Assembly: GCA_963575645.1 (NCBI GenBank)
Contig: OY754465.1
Span: 124,001 to 188,000 of the forward strand
Source of the DNA: Xanthostigma xanthostigma
Taxonomy: Eukaryota; Arthropoda; Insecta; Raphidioptera; Raphidiidae
Direction: 5' to 3'
DNA length: 64,000 bases
The translations under genes and the position numbers were made by a program. This document shows, piece after piece, positions 44,205-56,466 of this stretch (position 1 is its first letter; every line of letters begins with the position of its first letter). The notes beneath the pieces were generated by a model, which did not search any database, was not told the DNA's origin, and saw nothing but the letters and a program-made list of their open reading frames with translations.

Positions 44205-44417
44205 TACATGAGAGACGCGCTCGAAACCATAGTTGCATGGAGTAAGGATCGTGTTGTTTTTTACAATACATATTCTAATTTCGGAGATTCATTGCATTTA
44301 AATACAACAATATGAACACTTTTATTGCATTTAAATACAACAATATAAAAAATGCACATATGTTTATTTTGGAGGAAAAATAAAAATAATGTCTCACACT
44401 TTGGAAAAAGACGTGAA

Positions 44418-44973
44418 ATCTTAAAAAAAAACTTCGGAGAAGTAAAAACTTCGTTCTGTGCTAAATTCAAAAACTTGAGGCGACTGAATCTTAAGATTAT
44501 AACTTAAAAAAAAAGAATTTCGAAGCAGACAAGAAATTGAAATCAAGCTCGAAATTCTGTGCGTAAGACGTCGAAAAAAAATGAATTTCGAGGCAGACAA
44601 GGAATTGAAATCCAACCTTGAAATTCTGTGCTTATAAAAGCTACAAGAGCAACAGCAAAAAAAAGTGCACAGACGGCGTTTTTTTAGTGGTAACTAAAGG
44701 AGTTATGCGAACACCGTCTTTGCATTTTTTTTTTGCTGTTGCTCTTGTAGCTTTTATAAGCACAGAATTTCAAGGTTGGATTTCAATTCCTTGTCTGCCT
44801 CGAAATTCATTTTTTTTCGACGTCTTACGCACAGAATTTCGAGCTTGATTTCAATTTCTTGTCTGCCTCGAAATTCTTTTTTTTTAAGTTATAATCTTAA
44901 GATTCAGTCGCCTCAAGTTTTTGAATTTAGCACAGAACGAAGTTTTTACTTCTCCGAAGTTTTTTTTTAAGAT
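44418..44973. repeat. Large near-perfect inverted repeat, arms about 262 bp
   Basis: Arm 44418-44679 is almost exactly the reverse complement of 44711-44973, with a 31-bp centre. The two 64-codon ORFs (44421-44615 minus, 44776-44970 plus) are mirror images and show how well the arms match: only one residue differs. Within each arm GAATTTCGAGGCAGACAAGG-like words repeat twice, so the arm has an internal duplication. If transcribed it would form a hairpin RNA of over 250 bp. Foldback transposon or endogenous hairpin-RNA locus. Confidence 0.85.
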
Positions 44974-45714
44974 ATTATATATTTTATCACTTAGCTATTA
45001 TGAAAAATATGGAAAATTTACGTGTTGATGTTAAAGTTACCATGAAGATTTTGACACGCTAAATCCAATAAGCACAGGCACAGCCCTGTATCTTGTCTCG
45101 TTTTGGAGATAATCGAGTTTTTAATTTTTGAAATTTTCAAATTATCACAACTCGGAAACCAGAAGAGGTATACAGTTCGGCGCTTGTGCTCATTCGATTT
45201 AGCGGACTTTTTTTATAAAGCCAAGTAAATTCAGCCACATCGGTGACACTTTTTCCAAAAAACTAACATGAAAATAGATATATATCACAATATTTTATGT
45301 TCCACTAATGGATTCTTCAATGTTTGAATTTCGAATCCCTACACGATTCGCATATATAATATTATAACATTCTGTAAGGTCAATGTAATAATTTACAGTG
45401 CTGTTAATTTTATGTTACTTTCTAACAAATTTAACATCGCGTAATTAAAAGTGAGACAGAAATTTTACAGCACCGTTAATTTTAACACTGACCATACAGA
45501 ATAGCGTCATTAATTGAATACAACGTAATTTTAAGTCCACATAGTATCTCGGAAATTAATAATTCTATTCTCTTATGACCTGCAATAGTTGTTTGCATAA
45601 AATATAGGTTCTTTACTTATATAACATGGATGGATGATAAATAGATTAACGTACATAGGAATATATTCTTTATATTATCTCTATTATTCAACTGTGTATG
45701 AAATTATTTAATAA
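44974..45714. other. AT-rich non-coding stretch
   Basis: No gene recognised. Confidence 0.4.
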
Positions 45715-46308
45715 CTAGCGTGACCTGTGCGAATTATTCGCACTAAATAAGTATAATAATTATCACTTTACAAAATTATTTTTTAAATATGATTGCAGGT
45801 ATTCAATTCGTTTCTAATTTTGCACACTGCTTATAACGTTCTTCTTTTTGTTGTATTACAATATGAAGCTCAGATGACAGATCGAAAAAATATTTTACTA
45901 AAATTGTCATATAGAGGCGCAAGTAGCAAAAGCGTTGAGCTAAGCCGTCAGATGGCATCATGCAGCATTGCTGTGACGTTGTTCAGCGTTGCTCGCTGTT
46001 TCAAAATTAAAGCCGTCAGATGGCAATATGCAGTAGTGTGTCTGTTGTATTACAATATGAAGGTCAGATGACAGATCGAAGTGTTGACGTTGTTTCAAAA
46101 TTAAGCCGTCAGATGGCAGACGTTGTTCAGCTTTGCTGTATTTTAATTAATTTACAAAAACAAAAGCAATAATAAATTTTTTAGTTGTCGATGTCAGTAG
46201 AGCAAGCAGTTATCTGTAAAATGATATATAATTTATGTGGATAAATTGTGTGGTTTTTTCTAAAAAGGGAGGCACACATCTTAAACCTTAGCGTATTAAT
46301 ATATATGA
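45715..46308 (-). mobile_element. Helitron family H1, copy D (expanded middle)
   Basis: CTAG at 45715-45718 and TC at 46307-46308 (minus). Longer than the other copies because GCCGTCAGATGGCA-type units and the TATGAAGGTCAGATGACAGA segment are repeated. The ORF at 45793-46071 spans these repeats and is not a gene. Confidence 0.82.
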
Positions 46309-49068
46309 TGATGATTACGATTTTCAAAACACAAAGTATATAAACAAAGCCGATATAGTCAATCTCTATTGTACCAACTTTATTTACGTTTATTTAATTG
46401 ATACACTGTGGATTTAATTTGAAATGTAGTCGTTCAGGGCTGTGCAAAATTATTAATTTACCAAAAGACAATAAAATTTATAAGGAACCTCCGTCTGTAA
46501 TAAATTTTGTATGATTTTGGAATCATTTCTCTTTCTGTCATGCTTTTTGTGCCAGCATTATACGAATGTGACTAAATCTATTAATTTTGAAGTCGTTAGG
46601 GATAGGTATAAATATTTTATAATTATTCTGTAGGCAAGATTTATTTTTAGCATATTTTTTTATTTAAAAAAATTCACATTTTTCGAAAAAATTCAAAAAT
46701 TGGAAAAAATCAAAGGATAGTTCCTCCATGAAAAACAATAAAGCAACATTTTGCTGCCTTATATGTACATTATTACCATTCCAACCCACAAGTGGGGAAT
46801 GGTACTAGTTTAGGTCAAAAATCACTTTTCAAAAATTTTACAATATCTTTCCGTTTTGAGGTCCCCCGAATCCAAAAAACATATTTTTGGAAAATCTCTG
46901 TGCGTCTGTTTGTCTGTGAACACGACACAGGTCAAACGGATGAGCGGATCGAAACCAAATTTTGGGAGGATGTTTGGTATGCAAATATGAAGAGCCCTAT
47001 TGTTTTTGGGGAAAATCGGCGCATGCGCAGAAGAGATATATGCTATAACGGTGTTTTTTATATAATAATGGTATACTTTTCATAACGGATTATTATTTTA
47101 TTTATTTTTTCAAGAAAGTTTCATAAAAATTTTTTTTTCTAAACTTTATAGTTTCGGAAATATTTTGAAAATAAAAAAATAAGTCGATCTTCTGTTTTAT
47201 GGATGTCAGAAATAAACAAGTTCGGCATGTTTTGATTAATATTTACATGACGTGGAACATATTATGTAGGTAACCATGGCAACGATTATCAAATATCATA
47301 TTGAATACTAGCCATTACCTGCGTCACCTCACGCGATATAAGATATTGTATTTTCTTTATAATAATCAAATGTCAACATTTTTTAAGTTGGATTGGTCCC
47401 GTCGCCCAATTGGCTGGATTTTTTTTTAATATTTCATAATGTATTCTTTGACTTTTAATACAATTGTCATATTATAAGTTTATTACAATATAGATAAATA
47501 ATTATTTATAATATTAGTAAAGCTCTGTGCATAGACGGAGTGAACGCTAGGCCGATTTTTAACTGTTGCAGCTTTCCCCGTTCGGTCAAACCTGTTAAAA
47601 AAAGAACGAGGTATATAATAAGAGAGCCTTAAAAGTGGATAAACATTGTTATATAAGCAACGTTTGGGCTGTTGTTGGTCCAGGTTTTTCAAGTGAACAT
47701 TTCATGCATACATGAAGGTACTACACGATAATAAAATTGTTGTATCTCGTTATTTAGGTTACGCTCGGGTTGGCCCATGACATAAAAAATAAGAGTTATG
47801 TTCTGTCGCATCTCCCCATTCTACTCTATACACACAGATACCTACCGTGTTATTACGAGCTATAGAGCGATGTATCGTTCATATTGAGTGCTTCAGAATG
47901 AGGATATCTCCTATGCCTACTCCACGTCTATATTTTATAGGCTGTGACAAAGTATGCCGGGCATTGAACAATATCAACCGTATCAATCTTCTTTTTCTCA
48001 TTTATTTTTGTAAAAATATGATAAAAAGCTTTATTCCGTACTGCTTTTGTGGTAAAATGGAATTGAAGTTTTGAAGAGCTATATAAAATTGCTCTATCCT
48101 CGAAGGTACTAAGCTCCTTACGGAAAAAACCTTCTTGTTAAATAAACGAAAAAATCACATTTTTGTTACAGTAGGGTAGTCCCACATTTTTTTCCTTTTG
48201 ATTGTTGGAAATAATTTCTAGGAAAGTTATTGTGCAATAAAAAAACTTTCAAAAATACGCATATTTCAATGCGATTTCCAATATAAACAATTGATCGACG
48301 CTATTAAAACGATAGGCTTGCCTCCTGCTCTCTATCGTGTGGCTATCGCTTTTCTGTCTTGCTTCTTTGTATGGACTTCCTACGACTCCGGTTCTGAACG
48401 CAGCGTTCTGACGGACCACCAGCTGGGTTTACACCAAAACAATAACAAGCAGCGATACGGTCGTTCTTTGAGTAATCGTGTCGGTTAAAGTGCACCGGTA
48501 TTAATTTTTTAAATTCTTGTTTGCAATCGAGAAAAAGGGTACATAACTGAGGAATAATGTTCACTGTTAAAAATGACCAAATTCTGACATGTGGGAAGAC
48601 CCCATTATCCCAACCATGAGGCATCGGAATAACACAGATCGTTATTTTGATGTTTAAATGGCGTTAACATCGTTCTTCTGTTATATATATTGATATAATT
48701 AGGTTGCTACGTCTTTTTCCGTTAAGGTCATTTTCCGCTGACATAAGGTACCTTATTATTTGACAGCGGATATTTTAGTCTAAAAAAAGTCAAAACCAGA
48801 GACGAACTGATTTTATTTCTTGTGAATACGGTATCGTCCGCATATAAAATACGCATGGATTGTACTACACACAAGAAGTCGAAAAAATCAAATTAAATAA
48901 ATTGACGCCTAAGTCCGCCTCTGGGCTTAACGTTTTCAGACTTTAATGGAAGATCTCTATAAGACGTATTTATTCGCGGCATTGTCCGTTTCACAGTTTC
49001 ATTCAGCCTCTTGTTATGAGATGTAGCACAAAATGTCTTAAAATATTTTCACCATATTATTATTCGTA
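46309..49068. other. Long non-coding stretch
   Basis: No gene recognised. At 46890-47010 CTGTGCGTCTGTTTGTCTGT and AACGGATGAGCGGATCGAAA look like a fragment of an old widespread insect repeat. At 48295-48490 the sequence is less AT-rich but the short ORFs there have no features. Confidence 0.35.
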
Positions 49069-49291
49069 AAAAATATTTTTAACAAAAAAATTGAACCGAC
49101 TTCAAAATATGCACTAAAAAGTAATAAAATAATTACAATTATTGTTATTTTGGGAGTCGGTGTTATTATTGCTAGGTATATTGTAGTGTTTCCTTGGCTG
49201 ACACCGACTCCAAAAATAACAATAATTGTAATTATTTTATTACTTTTTAGTGCATATTTTGAAGTCGGTTCAATTTTTTTGTTAAAAATAT
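49069..49291. repeat. Foldback with AACCGACTTC ends
   Basis: Arms of about 85 bp: TTGAACCGACTTCAAAATAT, GCACTAAAAAGTAATAAAAT and ATTGTTATTTTGGGAGTCGG, all repeated in inverse. A further AAAGTCGGTTAAAAA at 49560-49575, after CCTTCTCCTTTTTT, suggests a larger element of the GAAGTCGGTT family running on to about 49575. Confidence 0.75.
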
Positions 49292-51305
49292 TTTATTTTT
49301 CTCTTTTTAGTGTTAGATATTTACTCAATAAATTATGCAATTATTTTATGAAGTATTGCAATGGGTAAAATTTGAGAGTTTCCCTCGATTTCTCCGGATT
49401 CCACCATCAGATCCTGACTTGGTTCCGATGGGACCACCTCGGAAGTGCACTCTTTCGAATAAAAAAAGAATTTTGAAAATCGGTCCATTACATTATTGAC
49501 GGAGAAATCGGTGAACATACATAAAAAAAAATATATACAGTCGAACCTTCTCCTTTTTTAAAGTCGGTTAAAAATTGATTTAATTTAATTTAACTGAACG
49601 AGTACTTATTTTTAATAAACTGTTCAATATTCAATATTCCAAAAATATTGCGAAAACCCACATGGCAACATTTATTTTTCAAATTCATAGTAAAGTACAT
49701 AAATATTGTGAAATGCTATTATAGAAAACAAACGGTAATGTTTCTAAAATGTTTTGAAAAACAGTGTCGTTCTTTCGTTATCAACACTTTTTTTATTTAT
49801 GTTCTAAATTAAAAAATATAGCACATTTAAAATGATATATCTGTAGCAAAAATTGGTATAGTGACATCGCTGAACAACTAGGGGTGTTCAACTAAATTTT
49901 AGTTTTATTTTTCTATGCAATGAAATTATTATTATCTCAAAATAAACAATTTCAGTAGATGTTGTAAAATCTAAATTAAATTTCATCTCAAACAAGCAAT
50001 CATCAAAAGTTAGATCACTAGGAATTTCGTTTTGGTTTTCCACACACGTATTGTCCTAATTGCAATCGGTAAACTCTGAATTCTAAATTTTAATCCCATA
50101 CAATAATTTTCAAATGGGCTTGCCCCACCAAACAAAAAATCAAACTACAGTTTTAGTTACAATTTATTTTATAATATTATGTTATATTATAACGCAATAT
50201 AATTAGTCAAGAGAGAACTTATATCTCTTCACACTAGCAAAACTCGGGTATTCCCCCGTGGCAGTAAGTCTACATAGTAGGTACATATTTTATGTATATT
50301 ATTGTGTGTGATAAATATTACATTTTTTCTGCTTTCCTGTGTTTACGTCATAACAGATTATTTGCGAATGACAAGAAGTTGTCGAGAAAAATAAAAAAGG
50401 CGTATTATAAAAACTTTTTAAATATATATGAAAATGCGAAGATACATGTTTTTTTTAAAACAAACTGACAACATTTCAGAGTAAACTGACGACGTTTCAG
50501 AGTTGACAAATTATTTTTTTCTTTTTTACGTTCAAAATAATTTACTATTATTACTCTATATGAAACAATAAAAATTTACTATCTTGTTTAAGAAAATGTT
50601 CAACTATTTAACAAAACGTATTAAGCTGCGATGTCCACACAGGCCAAAGCCTAAATAAGCGTTCTTTTGCGGGCTTCAAATAAACCAAAAAGAAAACTAG
50701 ACTTCTATACATTTTGTTAATTGATAAAAAAAAATACAAAAGGCTTCGAGATCATATTGCTTCCGAAAGCTTAATCCGGAATCGGAAATAATAACTAGTA
50801 TGATATTTGAAATTATTTAGCTCCCGAAAGACTTTTGTCCATCTTCTGAAAGACCAGTAACTTCATGATGACATCATTATCAATATAACTATGATAACAA
50901 TACCGATTTAATCGAAAACTTAGGTACCTATAAAATATATAAATAAGTGGTGGTACATGGGGGGTCAACTTTAAAATTTTAAATGCCAAGTGGATCAAAT
51001 TACGCCATTTTGCAGACTCTATTTATCCTCTATCCAACAGTGGATTCCATTTTTATTCGGTTTTATAGTCAAATAAGGAAGAAATGCAGTTTAGTTTTTT
51101 TTTCTTCACAAAAGTGTAATTTTTTATTTTATGAAATTATCAGAACATTTTGCTTAAAAATAAATCAATCTGTTTTATTCATATTTTTGGAACTGGATAT
51201 TTTTTTGTATATTATGTACATTATTATCACATTGAAAAAATAAATGGTACCCGCCATCCGACCACTTAGGTACACAAAGGTTGAGGATTTCAGCTGTACA
51301 ATATT
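49292..51305. other. AT-rich non-coding stretch
   Basis: The first 280 bp may belong to the AACCGACTTC element. Beyond that no gene or bounded repeat recognised. Confidence 0.35.
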
Positions 51306-51591
51306 AGTGATGTGCCGGATATCCGTATCCGTATCCGCGGATATCCGAGGGAGATGAAAGATCCGTATCCGTTAGTTTTTTGGCGGATCTTTTACGGATC
51401 TTTTACCTTATTAATTTTCAATTCATAGATGAAATTTTATATATATAAGTGATTAGGTAATAATGAAAAACTGCTAAATTCCATTCATATTATTTTTTAT
51501 TTTTTAAAATCGTTTTGGCACCTTTATATTGCAAAAATGTATCGTAATGAGTACCATACCAATAGTACATAACTCAAAGGTACTAAAAAAA

Positions 51592-51800
51592 TTGGTTGTC
51601 TGTAAGGTCGGTTTACGGACGATAGTTTTACGTGATAACGTATTTCGCTCGAATAATACATAACCTAAATTTTTGTAGCTGTCAAACTTGGGCCGATCGT
51701 GCGCGGAACGTGGTACATTTCGGAACGTGACACTTTTTCGTGCATGCAGCCGGTATTTCATCAATTTATTTCATCAATTTATAAGACGTTATCACGTCAA
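51592..51800 (-). mobile_element. F2 family element, copy 5 (short form)
   Basis: ATTGGTTGTCTGTAAGGTCG at the left, ACGTTATCACGTCAAAA at the right, with a duplicated ATTTCATCAATTTAT near the right end. Shares GGGCCGATCGTG with copy 3. Confidence 0.75.
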
Positions 51801-51822
51801 AAACTATCTTTATAATGGGATA

Positions 51823-51933
51823 TTGCACATCGATCTTTGGAAAGAGACAATCTGTTATGAGATTTAAGTCTTAAAGAGATCAATAACTTTTTCCCATAAC
51901 AGATAGTCTCTTTCCAAAGGTCGATGTGCAATA
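51823..51933. repeat. Foldback, arms about 45 bp
   Basis: TTTGGAAAGAGACAATCTGT and its inverse ACAGATAGTCTCTTTCCAAA, with CACATCGA/TCGATGTG outside, separated by 35 bp. Lies inside the AGTGATGTGC element. Confidence 0.7.
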
Positions 51934-52055
51934 TTTACCGCCGCGTACTCTAAGAAAGTTAAGATCCGTATCCGTATCCGCGGATCTTGAAATCAAATAT
52001 CCGTATTCAGATCCGTATCCGCGGATATACATTTTTAACGATCCGGCACATCACT

Positions 52056-52557
52056 ATACAGTAACTATAGACAGTAGACACATTGGCAGAATCAGTAGGC
52101 TTTCTCTGTCTATTGAATATTGATGCGTAAAAGGGCCCCAGCCGATTCTATTATTATAATAGTGGGCAAATATAGTAGCATAGTTAACGGGTATCGTCGC
52201 GTCGGGTAGTGCGGGGTAACTCTGTGACAAGGCTCGCTTTTACAGCAGGCGTTGCCGGCGACAGCGGGTGGCGCTCGTACGTACACAACATCCGTTCGGC
52301 ACGACTCGGCTCGTCAACCGTCACTAGAACAAATGACGGAGGAGCACACAGACGCTGCCATCAGCTTTGCATGTAATATGCAAATTGCGCGTAACCGAAC
52401 CTCCTATCGGCATAATCATCACCGTCGTATTATTATCGCACGCCGGTGCTGTACCAATGCTCCGCGTGTCGGGAAAATTATATCCCCGGATACTCAACCG
52501 TACAAATATATGTGGAATTCAAGCAAAATTTGAACAAGCTAATATTTGATGATAAAA
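52056..52557. other. GC-rich block of unknown nature
   Basis: 52180-52510 is clearly GC- and CpG-rich, with CAGGCGTTGCCGGCGACAGC and GCTCGTACGTACAC. The ORFs at 52252-52533 and 52367-52549 have no recognisable domain. A promoter or untranslated exon is possible; no TATA box or donor is convincing. It could be the start of the GalNAc-transferase gene, but nothing shows that. Confidence 0.3.
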
Positions 52558-53135
52558 ATTGGTTTTCTGTAAAGTCGGTTTACGGACGATAGTTTTACGT
52601 GATAACGTATTCCGTAATACATAACCTAAATTCTACATATAATAATTATAATAATTCGAATCTATGATATTGCATCTTTTGCTTCAAATTTAGGTTAATT
52701 TTATTTCTTAAAATTACTCACCACCTATAATATAATTGTTTTTTTTTAACTTTCTTTCTTTCGTATTTATTTTAAGTCTCAAAGATTAACTGTCATAATA
52801 TTTTGAAAACAATTGTTTCATTGTTTATATAAAATTCCAAAACCTACTTACAATATTTAAGTATTTTCATACGTCAAAAAATTGATTTTTATAATGATAA
52901 AATTTGTATGAAAACGATTTTTTCGAGAGATGAGATCTAGCTAAAACGATTTTTTGCCCCCCAAAATCCCTTTTCAGTAAATTTCATCCAAATCGTTAGG
53001 GCCGTTTTCGAGAAAAGCACGCACAGGGTCAGGCGGAACGTTAGGAACGTTACACTTTTTCGTGCATGCAGCCGGTGTTTTATCAATTTATAAGATTGGT
53101 GATTCATCAATTTATAAGACGTTATCACGTCAAAA
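52558..53135 (-). mobile_element. F2 family element, copy 6, with a Helitron piece inside
   Basis: F2 ends are complete. Its middle (about 52779-53014) is an inverted part of the Helitron seen at 29484-29852, cut cleanly at GCCGTTTTCGAG|AAAAGCACGC. Either the Helitron piece inserted and was trimmed, or F2 captured it. Confidence 0.75.
52779..53014 (-). mobile_element. Helitron fragment inside F2 copy 6
   Basis: Inverse of about 29550-29790: shares CGTTTTAGCTAG, AGTAAATTTCATCCAAATCG and TTTTGAAAACAATTG words in inverse order. Lacks both Helitron ends. Confidence 0.7.
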
Positions 53136-54031
53136 GGAAAAAACACGCACTGATGCGGGAAGTACGTACATTCGGGCGGCAGTGAAGAAAAATTAGCATA
53201 TCAACTGTTGTTTAGATGTCGTTTGCATAGCAACCCTATTACATTTGAGATAATAGTCGCGAACAGCTGTCATTCGTGTTTTTACGTATAACCTTAAAGC
53301 TGCTTGCTTGAAATTTATCTGTATTTTTATATAATTAATTAATTAATGTATTTAATGAGCGTGCTTACGATCGAGGTATGAAGAAAAATAGTATACACCA
53401 CACTCGCCGAAAGTTTGATGCGCGCCATGATGCCCGAGGCGAGCCGAGGGCATCATTAATAAAATATTTTATATATCTAATTTATAGACATTTATATAAA
53501 TAAGATAACTTAGAGTTTAGAGTTCTACCTAAAGTTTGAAAGAATTATTAATAATCTAAAATCTCAAATGAAATATTCTGGCCAGAAAATATTTTGTATG
53601 TAAGTAGTTATATATTATTCAAGAACCGACTTGGAGTATAAGTTCGAAATTTTAACTTCCAAGTACCTACTTCAAAGTTGTGCATAATTTATTATAACAA
53701 TATTTCAATTTCATACGTTAATTGCATATTGAGAAATTTTTCTCTCTCCTTTAGAGTGTTTTTAAATGTGTTATAGGACAAGTACGGTAATTATGTGCTG
53801 GCAATTTGCATACATACGCATTAATTAAATGATTTAAAATATAGTTTGACGTCCATATGGAAATAAAATGTAAGTTTTCAACTAATTTGCATATTTACTG
53901 GAGCTGATAAAATACTCCGGTATGGATAAGTCCGGTATTACACAATCAAAGAAAAAACTGGTTCAGAAAAATCTGAAAAATGCGAAACACTTCATGCAAG
54001 TTCGGTTTGACTAGGTACCGTGCATAAAAAA
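53136..54031. other. AT-rich non-coding stretch
   Basis: No gene recognised. A hairpin ATGATGCCC...GGGCATCAT around GAGGCGAGCCGA lies at about 53428-53457. Confidence 0.4.
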
Positions 54032-54522
54032 AAGACGGGTTGCACTCCGGGAGTGCCGGCGGAAGTGAAAACCTATATGTACTTAAACTAAATTTCGCTA
54101 GTAGCAATATAAGTTACATGCAGTGCAAAAAATTATAAGCTATAAGCTTTGACAAAACATTAAGAGATGTCGCTATGCATCCAGGTTTCGTAAAACTACA
54201 CATTTATAAAATTACATGCAGCCAGTCACTGGATGTAATTTTTTAAATTTGTAGTTTTACGAAACCTGAGTACATGGCGACATCTTTTAAGGTTTTGTTT
54301 AAGCTTATAGCTTATAATTTTTTGCACTGCATGTAACTTATATCGCTGACATCTAGCGAATTTTAGTATACGTACTGCCGAAGCAAGTACGGTAGACCGT
54401 CTCAACAACTCGTCAGGGTCACGTGACCCTGACGCCTGACGCGTCAGATCTGACACGAGTTTAACATTTTTTACCCATTACAAAAAAAATGTACAACGCC
54501 GCTAAAGAAGTTTTTACTTCAA
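54032..54522 (-). mobile_element. F3 family element, copy D, with nested foldback
   Basis: Left end GACGGGTTGCACTCCGGGAG, TGCCGGC; right end CGCCGCTAAAGAAGTTTTTA. Most of the usual middle is replaced by a foldback (54090-54366). Confidence 0.72.
54090..54366. repeat. Foldback inside F3 copy D, arms about 125 bp
   Basis: GTTACATGCAGTGCAAAAAA, TTATAAGCTATAAGCTT and TTTCGTAAAACTACA are all repeated in inverse order on the right arm. The tip carries ACATGCAGCCAGTCACTGGA. The arms have several mismatches, so this is somewhat older than the 44418 repeat. Confidence 0.72.
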
Positions 54523-55149
54523 AAAAGTGGCCAAGTGGTTCTTTTATATGCCGTAATCGCAGTTAGATGTTAAATAAATTGTATAAAACAATACGATTAC
54601 ACCTCTATCTGTTTTCAATTTATCTCTTTTTAATTTTAAGAGACACTAGAGAAAAATAACAAAAAATAAATATTATAATGTCTTCCGCCTCCGCATGCAT
54701 CATTTAAAACAAAATATACAAAATATATTCCATCTTTTACTTTGTCTTCTTTGTTCTTTCTCAGTACCTAATCGTTAATTTTATATTCGTTACAAAATTT
54801 GGTTAAAACTTTGTTTTAACTTCTTTAGACAAGTTTGTATTACAAGTTTCCCCGTGGAAATGTTACAGGCCGCCAGAACTGTAAAATTATTAATTTTACA
54901 GGTACCTATAACAAAAGTTAGATTTCAAAATTTGTAAACATAAATCATTGCGAAGCAGTTGTTTTTTAAATAATAAAATCATATCACTAAAAGCAAAAAC
55001 GTAGCATGATTAAATGTTAACTTCAAGTATCAACAGTGTACCAAGTTACATCCAAAATCGGTTCAGCCGTTTTTGAGATATGTCGCTACGAGGATACGCG
55101 TTGGCACAATCCTACTGAAATAATCCAGAAAAATTTGCAAGAAAATTAA
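54523..55149. other. AT-rich non-coding stretch
   Basis: No gene recognised. Confidence 0.4.
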
Positions 55150-55629
55150 ATTTATTCAACTCATGCGCGTTATTCATGTTTTATCATGCCTAAAAACCGA
55201 ACCCTAAATAGCCATTTACCGACTGTTGACAATTACTTGTCATAACTCAATGAAGATTCCTACTAGCTCGGCCATTGTGGAGTAATGAAAATAAACGTAA
55301 CTATTTTCTGAGTCGTAACGAAATAGTAGGTAACAACAACTCCGTTGTTACCCATTGAGACTAAAATTGAGAGGCCGAATGTTTTCGACATGGAGTTTAT
55401 TCATAACCGGCTAACCTCAAACCAAAACATTGAATTGTGCTGTTTGGTGCTGTTAGTATTGACAGTTTTTTTTATAAAGAAATAAATAGATATTTACAAC
55501 ATCTCATTATAATTAAAACATGAATAACGCGCAATTGTTGAATAAAACTATGGGCGCAACTTGTAGGCTAAGTCATGACCTGTCAGCGCGATGAATGACT
55601 TAGACTACTAGTTACGCCAATAACTATTA
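55150..55629 (-). mobile_element. Composite MITE, copy 2
   Basis: Reverse complement of 12546-13022 with very few differences, including the flanking GGCGCAACTTGTAGGCTAAG foldback. A few changes (for example GCCTCAATGGG versus GTCTCAATGGG in the same orientation) show they are separate copies and not an assembly duplicate. Confidence 0.8.
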
Positions 55630-56092
55630 AAATTTCATAATATATTGTATACCTAATTGTGGTAGGTACTATTATAAGTTGTGTTGTATTATTTTTCATA
55701 GAATTTTATCGTACAAAACATAACGCACGATTAACAGATTATTTTCGCCCGTATAAACATTATCAGTCACGCACACAAATGTATACCTATATATACCTTT
55801 TCACCACGCTTCGTAAGAAACATCATCGCATATTTTCACCATGATGATGATGGTGATAAGATCACCCAGAAGTGTGCGAGTAAGTAGATCTGCAGGAGCC
55901 GTAGACACTGTAGTCTGTACTAGGCCTACGGAACTGACATTGTCGACGTAATACACTACCTTATGTACATCGCCACAGCACATATTATACAGGGTGAAAC
56001 AAAAAGATTAGTCCAAACTGCTAGGGAAGATTCTTTTAATTATTTTGGAAAATATTTGTTCGTTTCATTAGTCAAAAATACCTAATAGTAGG
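55630..56092. other. Non-coding stretch
   Basis: No gene recognised. ATGATGATGATGGTGAT is a short microsatellite at about 55840. Confidence 0.35.
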
Positions 56093-56320
56093 AGCGGAGA
56101 CCGTAAAAAATGGTTCCGAATTTATAGAAAAGATAATACATATACTGACTTCACCACTTCCGATATTCATTTTAATGAAGTTCTTAGTCCCATAGAGTTA
56201 AAGCTTTTAATTTTTATGAAATTAATTATGGCCAATATGACCTGTTGAAGAATAAATGTGGCTTTCGTCTTAAATAATGATCAAACATAATGGCAACTCA
56301 GTTTTTTCCAAGTAATAATA
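56093..56320 (+). repeat. Dispersed repeat, copy 2
   Basis: Matches 18348-18570 at GTAAAAAATGGTTCCGA and GTCTTAAATAATGATCAAAC, with TGGCAACTC after. Confidence 0.5.
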
Positions 56321-56466
56321 AGAAAAAAAACTCGAATCGCAAATCACATTATGACTCGTGTGATTGTTAGAACTAATTTTTTATTAATGATCAAAATTGT
56401 ATTGCATTGCATACTACGAAAAGTTGCATAACTTAAAAAAATTTAAAATGACAATAAACTATAGTA

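Larger units (their letters stand above)
51306..52055. mobile_element. TIR element with AGTGATGTGCCGGAT ends, two nested inserts
   Basis: AGTGATGTGCCGGAT at 51306 and its exact inverse ending at 52055. Next to each end are arrays of GATCCGTATCCG / ATCCGTATCCGCGGAT words. Inside lie an F2 element and a foldback. No target duplication could be seen with confidence. Non-autonomous; the subterminal word arrays resemble hAT-type elements. Confidence 0.72.

Noticed and set aside
52252-52533. 93-codon ORF in a GC-rich block
   Set aside because: No domain, overlapping alternative frames equally open; kept only as a GC-rich block.
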